Source: Forficula auricularia | Taxonomy: Eukaryota > Arthropoda > Insecta > Dermaptera > Forficulidae | Reading direction: 5' to 3' | DNA length: 64,000 nt | NCBI GenBank assembly: GCA_024734495.1 | Contig: JALMQS010000153.1 | Location: forward strand, 7,465,294 to 7,529,293 | Part shown: in pieces, positions 36,451 to 47,615 of the stretch | Position numbering within the stretch: position 1 is the first letter of the stretch | Layout of the letters: every line of letters starts with the position of its first letter | The notes under the pieces: model-generated | What the model was told of the DNA's origin: nothing | What the model saw: the letters and a program-made list of their open reading frames with translations, nothing else | Databases searched by the model: none | Position numbers and translations under genes: made by a program

Positions 36451-37185
36451 TTAGATTCATTTTCCTTAGGTCGACGGGTTCTGTCTAATGGCTATTTTAA
36501 TTTTAGTGATAATCAATATATTTTTAAATCTTTTATTCAACTAATATATTTTTATTTTAAAAACAAAATACCAAAATAAAAAAATTTATAAAAAGGAAAT
36601 GTGAATAATAAGTAAGTATACAAAATATTTGTCAATATTTTTATTGAAAATATTATACAATCCTTTGATAAATATAAAAACAATGTATTTCCAAAAATAA
36701 CAAAAAATTTTTAGTTGATTGAATTGACTTTATAGTTCTTTTATTATTATAGCTTTTGTGGAAAAATATTCAAATTCACTATCATCAAGTTTTAAAGTTG
36801 CGATAAAGAACGATCCTTACTTAAATTATTTTCAATAGAAAATTCAAAGATTTTATTTTAACTAGAATATGAAATTTTAAATTTATTACGAAAATGGTTA
36901 TTTTAAATGACTATAAATAGCAGATATAGTATTCAGAATAGGGGTTTTTACTAATATCACAGTTATTTTTGAGTCTTTTGGTTAAATTCTTTTCAACGAT
37001 ACCTAATTAAAAACGTTTTTATAATTATTTCAAGGATTTTATCACAGTTTATTTTATAAGTTATATATTATTTTTCCATTATAAATTATGTTGAGCAATG
37101 AATTAATAAAATACTAAATAACATTTTAAATAGGTAAAATAGTAACTTGATACTAAATATATATATATTATATAGTTATATTAAA
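36451..37185. other. AT-rich spacer downstream of the C19orf12 homologue
   Basis: No gene, RNA or clear repeat is supported. It would contain the 3' untranslated region and polyadenylation site of the neighbouring gene; no perfect AATAAA is seen close to the stop. Confidence 0.4.
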
Positions 37186-40100
37186 TTATTGCCTTGCAGT
37201 TATTTTCATTTGGATGTTTGATTCAAAATAGGATTTTAATAGCTCGAGGGCAAGTTGATATGCTGAACCTCCTTGAATTATTAACCTAGATATTTCCAAG
37301 ACATCTTGGATATCAAAGTCATTAAATCCATTCAGTATATGATAATACAATGCCTCTCTTTGAGCTGGTGTAATGTCTTTTTTAATTATTTCTGCTAATG
37401 GCTTAAAGTTGTCTGACGAAGAACAGGCGATAACTCCTCCTAAAGCACCACCTAAAAAATAAAGTTCATGTTAAAAATATCTATTTAGAATTATTTTGCA
37501 GAAATAATTCATATCGGACATTATTTCCAGAAGGTAAACTCGTAAAGGGGTATCATGGTTAGGCAGATTAAAGGCTAAAATCAATAAATGTCTGAGCTGA
37601 TAGTCCAGTCAAATTAGTCAAATCAGTGGAAAAAAATCCAAGAGTTTTGGAAATGGTCTTAAACGCTTCCCTTAGACTTGGGTTATTGTGTGTCAAAAGT
37701 CCCCGAGGGGGGGGGGGGGGGGGGTTGAAGGCCCCCTTTTCAGTTTTTCGGTTATATCTCGGAAACTATCACTCCTGCAGAAAAATACTTCACTTCCAAA
37801 ATTAAAGCTGATAAAATTCCCCACAAAAATGGTCTTATGCATTTTTGTCCTAGGGCTAACCTGTAAGTCACAGGGCTCCCATCCTCGGGGACTTTTAATA
37901 CACATTAACACAAGTGTAAGGGAAGCGTTTAGGACCATTTCCAAAACTCTGGGATTTTTTTCCAACGACTGGCCTTATTTTGTCTAATTTGACTAGGTTA
38001 TGAGATGATGCTTTAATAATAATCGCTTCCTGGATAAATTTTGACTTAAATCAGACTTAAAAAGTGGGGCTCTCACATCTTAGTAAACTATAATGGTGGC
38101 AAGATGCAATGATATCTAATTTCTAGGCGCGTAGATAGGAACCTTCTTGACATTTCTTTTGATTCGAGCTTATTGAAATTTTGTGAGAAGATACCTTGGG
38201 TTCTGACCTTTCTTGGAATGGCCACATTACTTCAATAGCAAAAGCTGCAGCTTGTAAACTTGGCTTTCTTTTTTTTTTTTTTTAACTTGTAAACTCCTGA
38301 TGATGGACTAATAATCCGAAATATATATTCAGTTTGTATAAACCTCTTTGAGTTTTATTTCATTCACTGTGAAACTACACACCCTTTACTTTATTAATTA
38401 ATGTGATATTTATGAATTTGGGATAGATTTTAAGGTTTTTACATGTGGTTAAAAACCAAAGGTGACTGTGGGATCGTTCAATCTTCATTAAGATTCTTCT
38501 ATATACAGTTTTAACTTGTAAACTCCTGATGATGGACTAATAATCCGAAATATATTGAGTTTGTATAAACCTCTTTGAGTTTTATTTCATTCACTGTGAA
38601 ACTACACACCCTTTACTTTATTAATTGGCTTTCTTTTCCGGACCATACGCTTTTTCAACCCCACTCAACTTCTTACCTTATACAAGGCTCGAATATAGCT
38701 AGCATCTGTGGAGAGGAGCCTCCAAGCATTCCGTTTTGCTACCTCTGATGCAATTCAGAGGCGAGCTATCAAACTAATCGGTGATTCAGCGTTAATTGAC
38801 ACTCTTGACTTCCTAGCCCCATCATAGAACTGTGCCCACTGCCCACGCTCCAGTCTGGAGGGCCACCCTAGCACAGTGGTTGTTTGTTTGTTTTTTAATG
38901 ATATTGTCAGAAGAAGAAATTCCACCAAAATGGTACAACCTCTGTAGTCCGGGGTGGGCCCTTGCATCGTGAAAAGAAGAAATTTGAGGAATTGAAGATT
39001 GAAGTTGAAGGTATCTATCTGTAGATATGGGTCTTGAAAGATTGAATTATATGAAGCAGGAAAGACGGACGGGGGAAGCGAGTTCGTCTCTAGAAGTCAT
39101 AGGGATAAACGAATTGGCGAATGCTGTTCGGTTATTATAGTTTAATCGCGGAGAGGCGTGAATGTTTGAGAAACGTGTATTTCGAGTAAATAAGGCTTTA
39201 GGATGGATTATTAGTTTTATCTCAGAACAAACGCCATGGTAGTATCTATAAAAAAGGCAAAGGGCGGAGTAAGTTCTACGATGTCCGCCTCCCTGGTGTA
39301 ATGGTCAGAATAACTGGCTGGCAACCCGGTGGTCTCGGGTTCGATTCCCGGCTATACCCAGACATTTTTCTGTAAGTATAGGGTCTGGTAATAAAAATTA
39401 AGTGGGAGATAAATTTAACCTAATTTATCGCGCGGAGAATTTACCACTGCTCGAAGCCCCTAAAAACTTAGTAAATTGGACTATATCTAACTTTCTGAGA
39501 TTTGGCTCGTGATCCCGGCTTCTTTGCCTTCTACTCTGTTCTTTTCACGATGGAGGGGCCAACTCATACAGGCCTTTAGGGGATGGACCTTCTGGTGTAT
39601 CTCCTTCTCACATCGATATCATTAAAAAAAATGGATCAGGGAGTCGAGAACGTCAGTTAATACTCTATCTCATCATAGTCGGATAGCTCGCCTCTGAATT
39701 ATTGCATCCAAGATAGCAAGGGAGGCCCCTCTCCTCAGATGGGAGCCATTTTCGAAACGGTTCTCAACCTTTTAATACTCGCAGTGCCCTAAATAATTTT
39801 TTCGGTGCTTTTGGATTTTATTAACATGATAAATTATTATTTATTTTTATTGATGGTTTTATTTATAACTTAATGTGATAATTCCCTGGTAGCAGTAGTT
39901 TCAAACTATATAGCGACTATATAGATTCTCAAAATCTAGGCACATAGTTACTATATAGTTTGAAACATTGTGCTACTAAGGTTGGAAGGATATATTGCCA
40001 AATATTTGGATTTCGCTGACTTGATTAGTTTGCTGACAAAAAAATTTCAAAAAGTAAAATTTATTTAAACTTCAATTAATAGCACTATATGAATCTGTTA

Positions 40101-40723
40101 TTATCTTTATGTTTCCCAAATATTTAATAACTGAATGTGTATAGAAGGTGTGGTACTATCATTATGTAATCTGTTGGTCATTGGGAATCCCCAAGATAAA
40201 AACATTACTAAGGTGTTTTTAAATGTCAGAAAAGAATACACTAACAACCAAATAAAAGCTGGATGTTTGATTAGACCAATTATAGGGGTTCTATATTATC
40301 ACCTTCTCCTATTCTTCCTGAAAATCCTTGAGCCCTTCAATTGCTAAACTGTCTTAATTTTGCTTAAACAAACTCTGGGGTATAGAACATTTATAATTTT
40401 AGATGATTTATTCAAGTAAACTTTGTTTTAATAATTTTCCATTCTATTGTAAGGTCTTGAACAGTAAATAAATGCATTCTATTGTAAAGTCTTGTAAGTA
40501 TAGAGTAAATAAATAGGTGAATGTTTAAAAATACTACAAGTTAGATTTGAGCAAAATATTTACCAATCGCAAGTCCTATTGGACCTAATAAGATTCCACC
40601 TGCCATTGTACTTATGCCAGCAATCACACCTCCTCGGACTGAACTTTGTACCGTTGAATACAATTTCTCTTGCGAAGCAACAATTTCCAAGGCTTTCATT
40701 AATTCGTTTGAATGTATAGGCAT
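37186..40723 (-). CDS. C19orf12-family membrane protein, two exons
   Basis: Minus-strand exons 40723-40564 and 37451-37186, joined in phase 1 (GTAAAT donor, TTTTTTAG acceptor), give 141 residues. The central segment, residues 31-62, is a glycine-rich hydrophobic hairpin (GGVIAGISTMAGGILLGPIG, then LAIGGALGGVIA). It aligns with the glycine-zipper region of human C19orf12 ([20 protein letters not shown]). The 'FKP' motif at about 67-69 and the pattern ...TPAQREALY... match its C-terminal part too. Family members are small proteins associated with mitochondria, the ER and lipid droplets. Human mutations cause a brain iron-accumulation disease (MPAN), and flies have homologues. The exact biochemical role is unsettled. 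The 3.1 kb intron holds a palindrome with an 18-base G run, a LINE fragment and SINEs. Confidence 0.9.
37597..37996. repeat. Palindrome with 18-G run, in the C19orf12 intron
   Basis: Arms with CAAATTAGTCAAATCAG-type ends and GTTTTGGAAATGGTCTTAAA (left) against ACCATTTCCAAAACTCTGGG (right), meeting around 37800. A run of 18 G at 37707-37724 follows GTCCCCGA, which is mirrored as CTCGGGGAC on the right. Long open frames on both strands reflect the symmetry, not coding. Confidence 0.75.
38272..38627 (+). mobile_element. Tandem hammerhead-bearing repeat inserted in the LINE
   Basis: Two direct copies (38283-38400 and 38512-38627) of the 35560-35800 repeat, separated by about 110 bp, with a T-run at the left border. 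GGCTTTCTTTT is present before (about 38261-38271) and after (38628-38638), so the pair inserted as one unit with an 11-bp target duplication. Cores: 38297-38321 and 38518-38564. Tandem terminal repeats with a variable-length target duplication fit Penelope-like elements or retrozymes. Confidence 0.75.
38518..38564 (+). ncRNA. Candidate hammerhead ribozyme in the tandem element
   Basis: Identical in order to 35682-35728: GUAAACUC, CUGAUGA, U, GGA-loop-UCC, GAAA, UAUAUU, GAGUUUGU, with an 8-bp stem I. The upstream sister at 38297-38321 has a changed stem I 3' strand (CAGUUUG) and is probably weaker. Confidence 0.65.
38880..38985 (-). mobile_element. SINE tail remnant
   Basis: The minus strand resembles the tail of the tRNA-Glu-like SINE (TTCTTTTCACGATGCAAGGG and a region ending TATCATTAAAAAAC) but is diverged. 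The tRNA head is not visible. It lies between a LINE fragment and the full SINE at 39285. Confidence 0.55.
39285..39632 (+). mobile_element. tRNA-Glu-like SINE, copy 2
   Basis: Opens TCCGCCTCCCTGGTGTAATG, then a B-box GGGTTCGATTCCCGG, the same body as 24612-24968 and a tail with GGATGGACCTTCTGGTGTAT and an A-run. Good preservation of both internal promoter boxes. It lies in the C19orf12-homologue intron, antisense to the gene. Target duplication not clear. Confidence 0.85.
39650..39800 (-). pseudogene. LINE fragment and hAT end, opposite strand
   Basis: Minus strand 39760-39650 reads GGGGCCTCCCTTGCTATCTT then GATGCAATAATTCAGAGGCG, the same DAIQRRAI region of the LINE seen at 38135-38835. It is adjoined by GGTTCTCAACCTTTTAATAC (39770-39789, plus strand), a hAT-type terminal sequence. 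Confidence 0.55.
40438..40515. repeat. Two-copy direct repeat
   Basis: CATTCTATTGTAA(G/A)GTCTTG occurs twice about 40 bp apart, each followed by GTAAATAAAT text. In the C19orf12-homologue intron near the 5' splice site. Confidence 0.6.
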
Positions 40724-41536
40724 TTTGAAGAATTTATGTATATATTAAAAAAGATAATTCAAATGATTTTAAGTAAAATTATCTAAAAAGAAATAACACT
40801 AAAATAATTATATTGAAATTAAAATAATATTACGAAATAATAACCTCACCATCGAAATTCTTAAACATCAAGCGCCATGTTTGCTTTTCCTTGAGATCTG
40901 AACAAGAATGATGAAATAAATTCATTCATTTTTATTTGTTTTTTTTTCCTGTAATATTTTTTTAAGATAATATTTAAAAAAAATAGAACTATCTAATTAA
41001 TGTCGATCTAATTATTTGATTAAAAAAATGGCAAAAAAGCAATATCTATAATCTATATGTATATATTTATATAAAAATAGTAGTAGAAAAATAAATATTT
41101 ATTCAAGATAGTGATTAAAAAAATAAAGGAAAGGTAAAATAGTAGGACGAAAACGGTTGGCTAATCGCTTATCTGCCTCCTTATCAAGAGCCTATAGAAA
41201 ATAGAATCTTCCTGATGCTTTAGGCACAAATTTTTGAAATATATAAATAATAGAATGGAGTGAAAAAACTAAAATAAAAAATTTGAAACTGGCGTATGCG
41301 GAAAAGTTGCTTAATATAAAGTCTATTTATAATACAAAATCTCAGCTAAATCAAATTATATCTTAAAAGGTGCCCCTTCAAGTGTGTGTATTGCGCCGGC
41401 TCTTCGCAAATGCACTTTTGACGTTGGCCATGATGATTTCTCTCAGAAAACCACCTAAAAAAATGCAGCACTGGTCAATAGAAATGCACATTGCACAAGC
41501 TGGAAATAATTTTAATCGAGGTTATAATCATTCCCA
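40724..41536. other. Upstream of the C19orf12 homologue; no other gene
   Basis: AT-rich. It would hold the promoter of the minus-strand gene; a short GC-containing patch at 40868-40905 (AAGCGCCATGTTTGCTTTTC) may lie near its transcription start. No further gene recognised. Confidence 0.35.
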
Positions 41537-41938
41537 ATCTTATTATATTAAACGAGCAAAAATTGTATCGGGTTCTCGAAAACGGCTCTAACTATTTGGA
41601 TGAAATTCACGGGTTAGGAGGGTTTTGTGTTGGACATTCGATCTGTCACGGTCTCATCTTCGGCTAAGTTGTTTTTGATGGGTTTTTTGTTAATTGAAAT
41701 AATTATTCACAGGTGGTTGTCTCGATAAAAATGTTTATTTACATTTTTATTCAATTTCCTTTTAATAAATAATTGGTTTTTTAATTTTATATCCCACAAT
41801 AAGATCATTATAATTGCAGGAGGTGGGGTGAAGTGGTGGGGGTCCGGGGGGCGAGGGTGGTTTCGAGGATTAATATATAGCTATTAACTGAAGCAAAAAG
41901 TTACCGAGCATCGCTCCGTGGCCAGGTACTAAGAGTTA
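41537..41938 (+). mobile_element. Short Helitron-like element, both ends visible
   Basis: 5' end TCTTATTATATTAAACGAGC, then CTCGAAAACGGCTCTAACTA. The interior has a G-rich patch (41820-41865). The 3' part reads AACTGAAGCAAAAAGTTACC, the hairpin CGAGC ATC GCTC(C), then GTGGCCAGGTACTA. Helitrons begin TC, end CTRR after a hairpin, and make no target duplication. About 400 bp, with no Rep/helicase. Confidence 0.7.
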
Positions 41939-41999
41939 TATGAGTTTTAGATGGTTTCTGGCTGGTGCTAAATTTTTAAGGGACTAAAAGCTACGAAAA

Positions 42000-42850
42000 T
42001 TGTGGACTTTTTTCATATTTTGCTTATAACCCGAAAATCATGCGTCCTACAGAAAATTTTACTCTTATCAAAATGAAAGAGCTGAACATTACGCGTCGAA
42101 TAATCTACTTATAAGTTAAAATTGCTTCAGATATTTATCCACAATCGATCGTCAAAATAGGCAATTTTTACCAAAGTGAATTACGCTCATTAGGTGGTCA
42201 CAAGAAACATCTCTTCAAATTTTTGCGACACTTACACCCAGAATTGTTACTAATTGGCTAAAAAACGAGATTGGTAATCATTCATCTTAATTGGACAACG
42301 GTAACCTGTGCCCCAATGAGGTTGAAAAAATCGCAGTTTTTCATTCATAAAATGAAAACCACTGATCCTAGAAACTTGATTCTTGTCTCATTTTCTAAGA
42401 AATTTTGTTGTCTTGAAGTTTTACTTGAGCCACTTTTTTGTTAAAACTTTTAGATTTGAAGATATCCGGAATTTTCCAAAACAGGACATAATCCGACCTA
42501 ATTGCGGCACGGGTTACCGTTGTCCAATTAAGATGAAACTTTGCCAATCCCATTTTTTAGCCAATTGCAAACTATTATGGGGGTCAGCACCAAAATTCGA
42601 AAAGTGGTTTCTTGTGACCACATAATGAGAATAATTCACTTTTACACAAAGTTGGTAAAACTTGCCTATCTTTGACGATCGATTGTGGCTCAACAGCTTA
42701 AATGATTTTAACTTTTCAGTAGGTTATTCGACGCGAAATTTTATGCTCTTTCATTTTGGTAAGAGGAAAATTTTCCATAGGACGCATGGTTTTTGAGTTA
42801 TAAGCAAAAACCTGAAAAAAGTCCCAAATTTTCGTGGTGGCAAAGGGGCA
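42000..42850. repeat. Large foldback, GTAACC(C)GTGCC hinge family
   Basis: Outer arms share AATTGTGGACTTTTTTCATA-like and GCGTCCTACAGAAAATTTTA (left) against AAATTTTCCATAGGACGCAT (right). Inner arms share AGGTGGTCACAAGAAAC / GTTTCTTGTGACCACATAAT. The hinge contains GTAACCTGTGCCCCAATGAG and GGCACGGGTTACCGTTGTCC. Sister copies: 12555-13095, 51420-52390. Confidence 0.75.
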
Positions 42851-43685
42851 TCTTAAGATTGCATAGTAGGAAGTTCAAATTTCACACACATGATTACACT
42901 TATAGGTGGCAACTTTTCCGCATACACTCTAATAAATTGAGAAACAATTTTTTTTGGGGAGGGGCTTTTTTGCTCCACCCTAATAAATAAGAATAAAACA
43001 AATTACTTTGTAAATGGATAGCTTTTTAGAAGCATTTATGACCTTTATGGAGGCCTAGAGAAATTAAATTTTATTTGTTTTTAGAAGTTAATGAGGATTG
43101 AGCCGTTGGAATAAACTTCAATATTTCCCGAGCGCGCCCAATTTTGGTTAGAACAATTAAGTGATTGAGCCGTTTTTATACATTGTTTTTATTCTTAAAT
43201 TATTATAAATTACTAAAATAACAAAATATTTCTTTAAAGACTTTCATGAAAATATTTTCGTTCGATGTTTACGTTAGCGTTTTATAACTTTTCCTTCAAC
43301 TTTTTATCCCACGCTCCAAAAAACTCGTTAGTAATTTACCCAGTCTTATCGTGAACAATGGTGGATTTGCCCGGGCCTAGGGGCGGCAAAAAGACAGAGA
43401 TAATTCAAATTAAAATTGATTTGGATTTGTTTTATTATAAATGGATGGAAAGTTTTTAGTAAATTCTATTTACGGAATTTAGTCTTAGTTTGTAAGTATA
43501 CTCTTAAACTTTTAATTTATAAATATTTGCCTTTATTTAAAATCTCTTTCGTTTTTATTTAAAAGCAAGGAACTAAATTTATATTTTTCATTCAGTTTGC
43601 CCGAATGACAGCCATCCAAATTTGGCGCCTTTGATCAGAATTTGTTTTTACTTTTATTGGAAATAAATCTCAATTTAACTTTATT
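42851..43685. other. No gene recognised
   Basis: AT-rich DNA. There is a short G-run near 42955 and nothing with a recognisable domain. Confidence 0.4.
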
Positions 43686-43687
43686 TA

Positions 43688-44380
43688 GGTAGTTGTTTCA
43701 CCATATGGGTTTTCTTAGGATTTTTTTAAAATTTAGACAGATTATTATTTAAATACTTCTGCATCAATTGCTGGAAAAACGAAATTTATTATGAACAATA
43801 TAGTTCCGAAGATATTAAATTTCAAAGATAGTTTTCCAGGCTCTTATACATTGCACTATACGGGATATCGGAAAGTTTACATTCATATTGAATTATAATT
43901 AAGAAACTCTTCTTACGAATGTTATAAAAAACTAAACCAACATTAAACAATAACTAATACATTTTTTAAGAAAATTTTAATTCATAGTTACAACACAGTT
44001 TCTGAGATAATAATTAATAAATAATGAAAAATTTACATTAAAAACAAACTGGCAACAACGCATTTATTTAACCTAAAAGTGGATTAATTTTAGTAATTTT
44101 TTTTGACGTTTTTTTCGCTTCAGTCATTGTCGCAACAGCTTTCAATCGCTTATTAAGAACTTTCTGTTTTATAAATCTCCCTTTATAATGTACTTTATCT
44201 GAAACTTCTATGATAAAATATATACAAGCTCGGACAGTGTTGCCAGATTTGTCAAACGAGCACGGGATTGGCTAGTAGTGGTACATAAACACCAAAAAGT
44301 TTTGGGCTTATGAATCCTTATTGTCTGTTCTATATACTCTAGCATTAACTTTTTGCTAGTATTGTCGCGAAACAACTACC
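43688..44380. mobile_element. TTAA-type MITE, another copy
   Basis: Left end GGTAGTTGTTTCACCATATG after TTTA (a mutated TTAA), right end CGCGAAACAACTACC before TTAA (44381-44384). The interior is colinear with 23849-24584 in reverse orientation, with a diverged patch around 44070-44220. Confidence 0.8.
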
Positions 44381-44449
44381 TTAAAATTAACCACTCTGCT
44401 ACTCTCGGCAAGAAAAACTTTTTAATTTATATATTAATTATATATGTTT

Positions 44450-45212
44450 TCAGGCGCTTCTGAACACACCACGAAATGGCTTGAAAAAGTGTTATGGGAA
44501 CTCCTCTCCATCAGAAACAACAATAAAACGTTGGTTTGCTGACTTCAAACGTAGTCGTAGCGACACCGATGATGCAGAACCCAGTGGACGTCTAAAAGAG
44601 GCGATAACACCAGAAAACATCAAAAAAATTCACAAAATCGTTTTGGATGATCGAAAAGTGAAGCTGCGTGAGTTAGCTGACATCGTAAAGATATCAAAAG
44701 AACGTGTTGGCTTTATATTACATGAGCATTTGAGTATGAGAAAGCTCTGTTCAAAGTGGGTGCCGCACTTTTCACTGTTGAGCAAAAACAACAACGTGTT
44801 GATGATTCTGAGCAGTGTTTGGACATGTTTAAACGTAACAAACCGGAATTTTTGGTGTCGATATGTGACAATGGATGAAACATGGATCCATCACTTCAAT
44901 TCGGAATCAAAACGATCGTCATCTGAGGAGGTTAACTGGTGAACCTCGTCCAAAGCAATAATAAAGCACAACAATCGGCTGGAAAGGTTATGGCCTCGGT
45001 ATTTTGGGATGTGTGTGATATAATATTCATCGATATCTTGAGAAGGGAAATACCATCAACAGTGAATATTATATAGCGTTATTGGAAGGTTTGAAGGCCG
45101 AAATTGCAAAGAAACGGCCCCATTTGAAGAAGAAAAAAGTGCTGTTTCATCAAGACAACGCACTGTGTCACAAGTCAATCAAAACACTGGCAAAACTACA
45201 TTTGATCTGACA
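44450..45212 (+). pseudogene. mariner transposase, truncated
   Basis: Encodes much of a mariner transposase: the helix-turn-helix region (YGNSSPSETTIKRWFADFKR), a linker RELADIVKISKERVGFILHE, the first catalytic Asp in YVTMDETWIHHF (about 44860-44897) and the second in VLFHQDNALCHKS (about 45139-45177). The third Asp and C-terminus are missing; the sequence stops matching at about 45210. Frameshifts occur after the VPHF segment and after the SSE segment. The N-terminus is also absent. This relic begins directly beside the TTAA MITE. Confidence 0.9.
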
Positions 45213-46905
45213 GCGCAAGACGCACCGAATTGTTTAAAGTGGAGTACATAGCCTCAACGGCCTTCACTCGCACTCGCAACCAGCGCATACAGGACTCTCG
45301 TCTCGTATGTAACCCTGAGAGAGCCAATGAATGGCATCAATCAAGGTGTAAGTGTATACGCAGAGGTATGCCGTGAAATACAGCGGGCGAGTAATCCACC
45401 CTCGCAAGTGTTGAAGCTATCAACATCTGGCGAGTTAACAACAACTATCTAGTCGAATCCTTATGCCACCACGAGTCCAACCTCAGTCGAATGGAGAGGC
45501 GACTTCTCGTCCCTAGGGCTTTCTCCATTCCCCATGGCACCATTAGTTTTTAACAACCTTTAGTATGGTTGCTCGAGGTTTCTCTTGCACATGACTTTCC
45601 ATGCTCCACCTCTTCAGATTCGGACTCTCTTCCCACAGTCCCAGTACGTGATCGACTGTATGTGCGATTGGTTTGCCTGACACGATTGCAACATCGTGTA
45701 CACCTGACGAAGCGTTAGCAAATCGTCCGGGCCAGATCACACCCGCTGTGAAAACAGCTTGTAGGATGTGGAGATTCAGAATCTCCAACCCAGGTACGCG
45801 ACCGGTTGTCCGTTTGGCCAACGATTCGCCACCTTTTGTGCCAATCCAGGCTTGCCTGTTAAATCTGGAAGAAGGCAACCTCTTCTACATCAAGTGGTAC
45901 AGATTGGCATTCACTACGGTGAGGGGCCCACACCCTTATTCTTGAGGGACTTGTAAGACACCACCAGCTGACAGCTGCAACTCACTTTCAGATGTGTTCA
46001 CCGTTACATACACACAGCGAAGGATCGCCACCCTAATATCTGACAGGGGTATGGATGCCAAGCAAATGACACCCAGGCCACCGCCAGATGTGTCCGCGGG
46101 GCCGGTTTAAATCAGGGGTGTATTAGGTACCCTATCATGATGGATAAATCCACTCATGACACACGAGCGGTACGATACACGTATGTACTCTTCCCTAACC
46201 CGCGCTGATTAGCACGTACACAGCGAGGGCTTGCTATGCCCAATGTCTGCCAGGGGTAAATCATCAAGTTAATGACAGCTCACCATCGTCAGATGTGCCC
46301 GCTGGGCCAGGTACCCTTGTCATGTCTAGGTCATGACACGCGAGCGGGTGTAATACACGCGGCCGTCCCCCGTCCGCACTGATTAGCAAGCATAATGCCA
46401 GGCAACACCAATAAGGCTTGCAGGTTTGTCAGTTCCTTGATTACGTGGACGCCGTAGTACCAACCGTGGAAGCCGATGAGCGAGACACAGAACCAATCAT
46501 ATTAACTTTTGCAACCATCACCCTATATTGATGATTCTCATCGGCGATTATGAGCTATTATATTGATAAGCATATTTCCAGCAGCGCCCTCAACTGCTGG
46601 TTACTGTTTAATATTTACTGTTTACTGTCTTATGAAATAATAATAATAATTGTCATCAAGGAGGATACAGCTTAATTATGCTTATCAATCTGCATGGCCA
46701 CCATCAAACCATGCGCCGTGAGTTGTACTTAAGCTAAGTGTTTAATACCGTACGGTATTTTTGGTTTGCAGCTGTGCTATTGATCAGCCCGGTCGCACAC
46801 ACCGCGCATCCAGGCCGCAGCCTGCAGGGCCGGCGTATTTGGTTCAAGCCTGACGCAGTGGTTACTGCATCTGATCGACGACATTCAGAGAGTAAGCATA
46901 TCCAG
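45213..46905. other. Compositionally distinct block, unidentified
   Basis: Clearly richer in G+C than its surroundings, with internal near-repeats: GTGTACC/CACGTATGTACTC-type text near 46140-46190, and two passages about 240 bp apart that share 'ACACACAGCGA.GG' / 'TACACAGCGAGGGC', 'CAGGGGTA' and 'CAGATGTG.CCGC.GG.CC' (around 46010-46110 and 46205-46310). Open frames of 62-111 codons on both strands (45543-45956) show no domain I know. The repeated passages suggest the untranslated part of a retroelement, but this is only a guess. Confidence 0.4.
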
Positions 46906-47285
46906 AACAATTTCGAATATACTAAAAAGATAGAGTATTCTTTCTATATATGTCATAGACATAAAATAGCAGATTTGGGGCAGGATCAAACCGAAATATA
47001 CTAAAAGGATAGAAGAGATTCTATATATGACGTGATGTTGAGTCACTATTCCAACAGTTACGCATTTTTGCACAATTGTTTATACAATGTGATATCATTT
47101 TTAGAGTGATATATTCTCATAAATTTGTATATGTTCATTAACCTACAGAGTCAATGTAATTTGTTAAGATTTGTAGAAACAAACGTGTTTATGACATTTC
47201 TAGTGTAATATCATAGCATAGTATCTCTTTTTGAATTTATCAAATAATTTCAAGAGAAGTAGTCACCATAGTGAGTGCCAAAACT
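46906..47285. other. AT-rich spacer
   Basis: No gene. An approximate repeat of AATATACTAAAA.GATAGA occurs at 46915-46933 and 46994-47013. Confidence 0.4.
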
Positions 47286-47289
47286 ACAT

Positions 47290-47615
47290 GAATTGAACTT
47301 CGGATTGCTCCCACATCCACCGTATTTGGCTCCCAGCGACTACTAGCTGTTCGCAGACCTCAAAAAAAAAAAAAAAAAAAATGCTCGCCGGTAAGAAATT
47401 TCGCACGAATGAACAGGTTATCGCTGAAACTGAGCCCTATTTTGAGGCAAAAGATAAATCATTCTACAAAAGTGGTATCGATATGTTAGAGCGGCGCTGG
47501 AATGATTGCTCTTGATTGCTCTTGATGGAGATTACGTTGATGAATAAAGCTAATTTTGAACAAAAAAAAAAACGTGTTTTCTTTGTTAGGACCGGGACTT
47601 TTCAGCCCATGTGTT
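47290..47615 (+). pseudogene. mariner transposase C-terminus and terminal repeat
   Basis: After a frameshifted 'PPYLAPSDY.LFADL' passage (the block around the third catalytic Asp), an A-run of 20 at about 47361-47380 is followed by MLAGKKFRTNEQVIAETEPY and FYKSGIDMLERRWNDC, the standard C-terminus of mariners. The region ends with ACCGGGACTTTTCAGCCCAT (about 47590-47609), which is like the mariner inverted repeat GGCTGAAAAGTCCCGG. Non-functional. The A-run appears to be an expansion within the coding sequence. Confidence 0.8.

Larger units (their letters stand above)
38135..38835 (+). pseudogene. CR1/jockey-like LINE fragment, interrupted
   Basis: Plus-strand text KAAACKLGFLFRT, FFNPTQLLTLYKA and later DAIQRRAIKLIGDSALIDTL matches the C-terminal region of a LINE reverse transcriptase. 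The better copy is at 62758-63170. The reading is broken at GGCTTTCTTTT by the tandem hammerhead element (38272-38627) and has stops. A minus-strand piece of the same LINE is at 39650-39770. Confidence 0.7.

Noticed and set aside
37688..37987. Open frames on both strands near the C19orf12 homologue
   Set aside because: They lie in a palindrome with a poly-G run inside the intron and have no homology I can see.
39285..39360. A functional tRNA-Glu gene
   Set aside because: The cloverleaf is incomplete and a shared body of about 280 bp follows, also present at 24612-24968. It is the head of a SINE. The same applies to 10700-10797, 19425-19515 and 59095-59177.
44450..45212. Host gene encoding a SETMAR-like protein
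   Set aside because: No SET domain or intact frame. Two frameshifts and missing ends identify it as a mariner relic.
45543..45956. Overlapping open frames of 62-111 codons in the GC-richer block
   Set aside because: Frames on both strands overlap almost fully, which is expected in GC-rich DNA. No domain was recognised in any of them.
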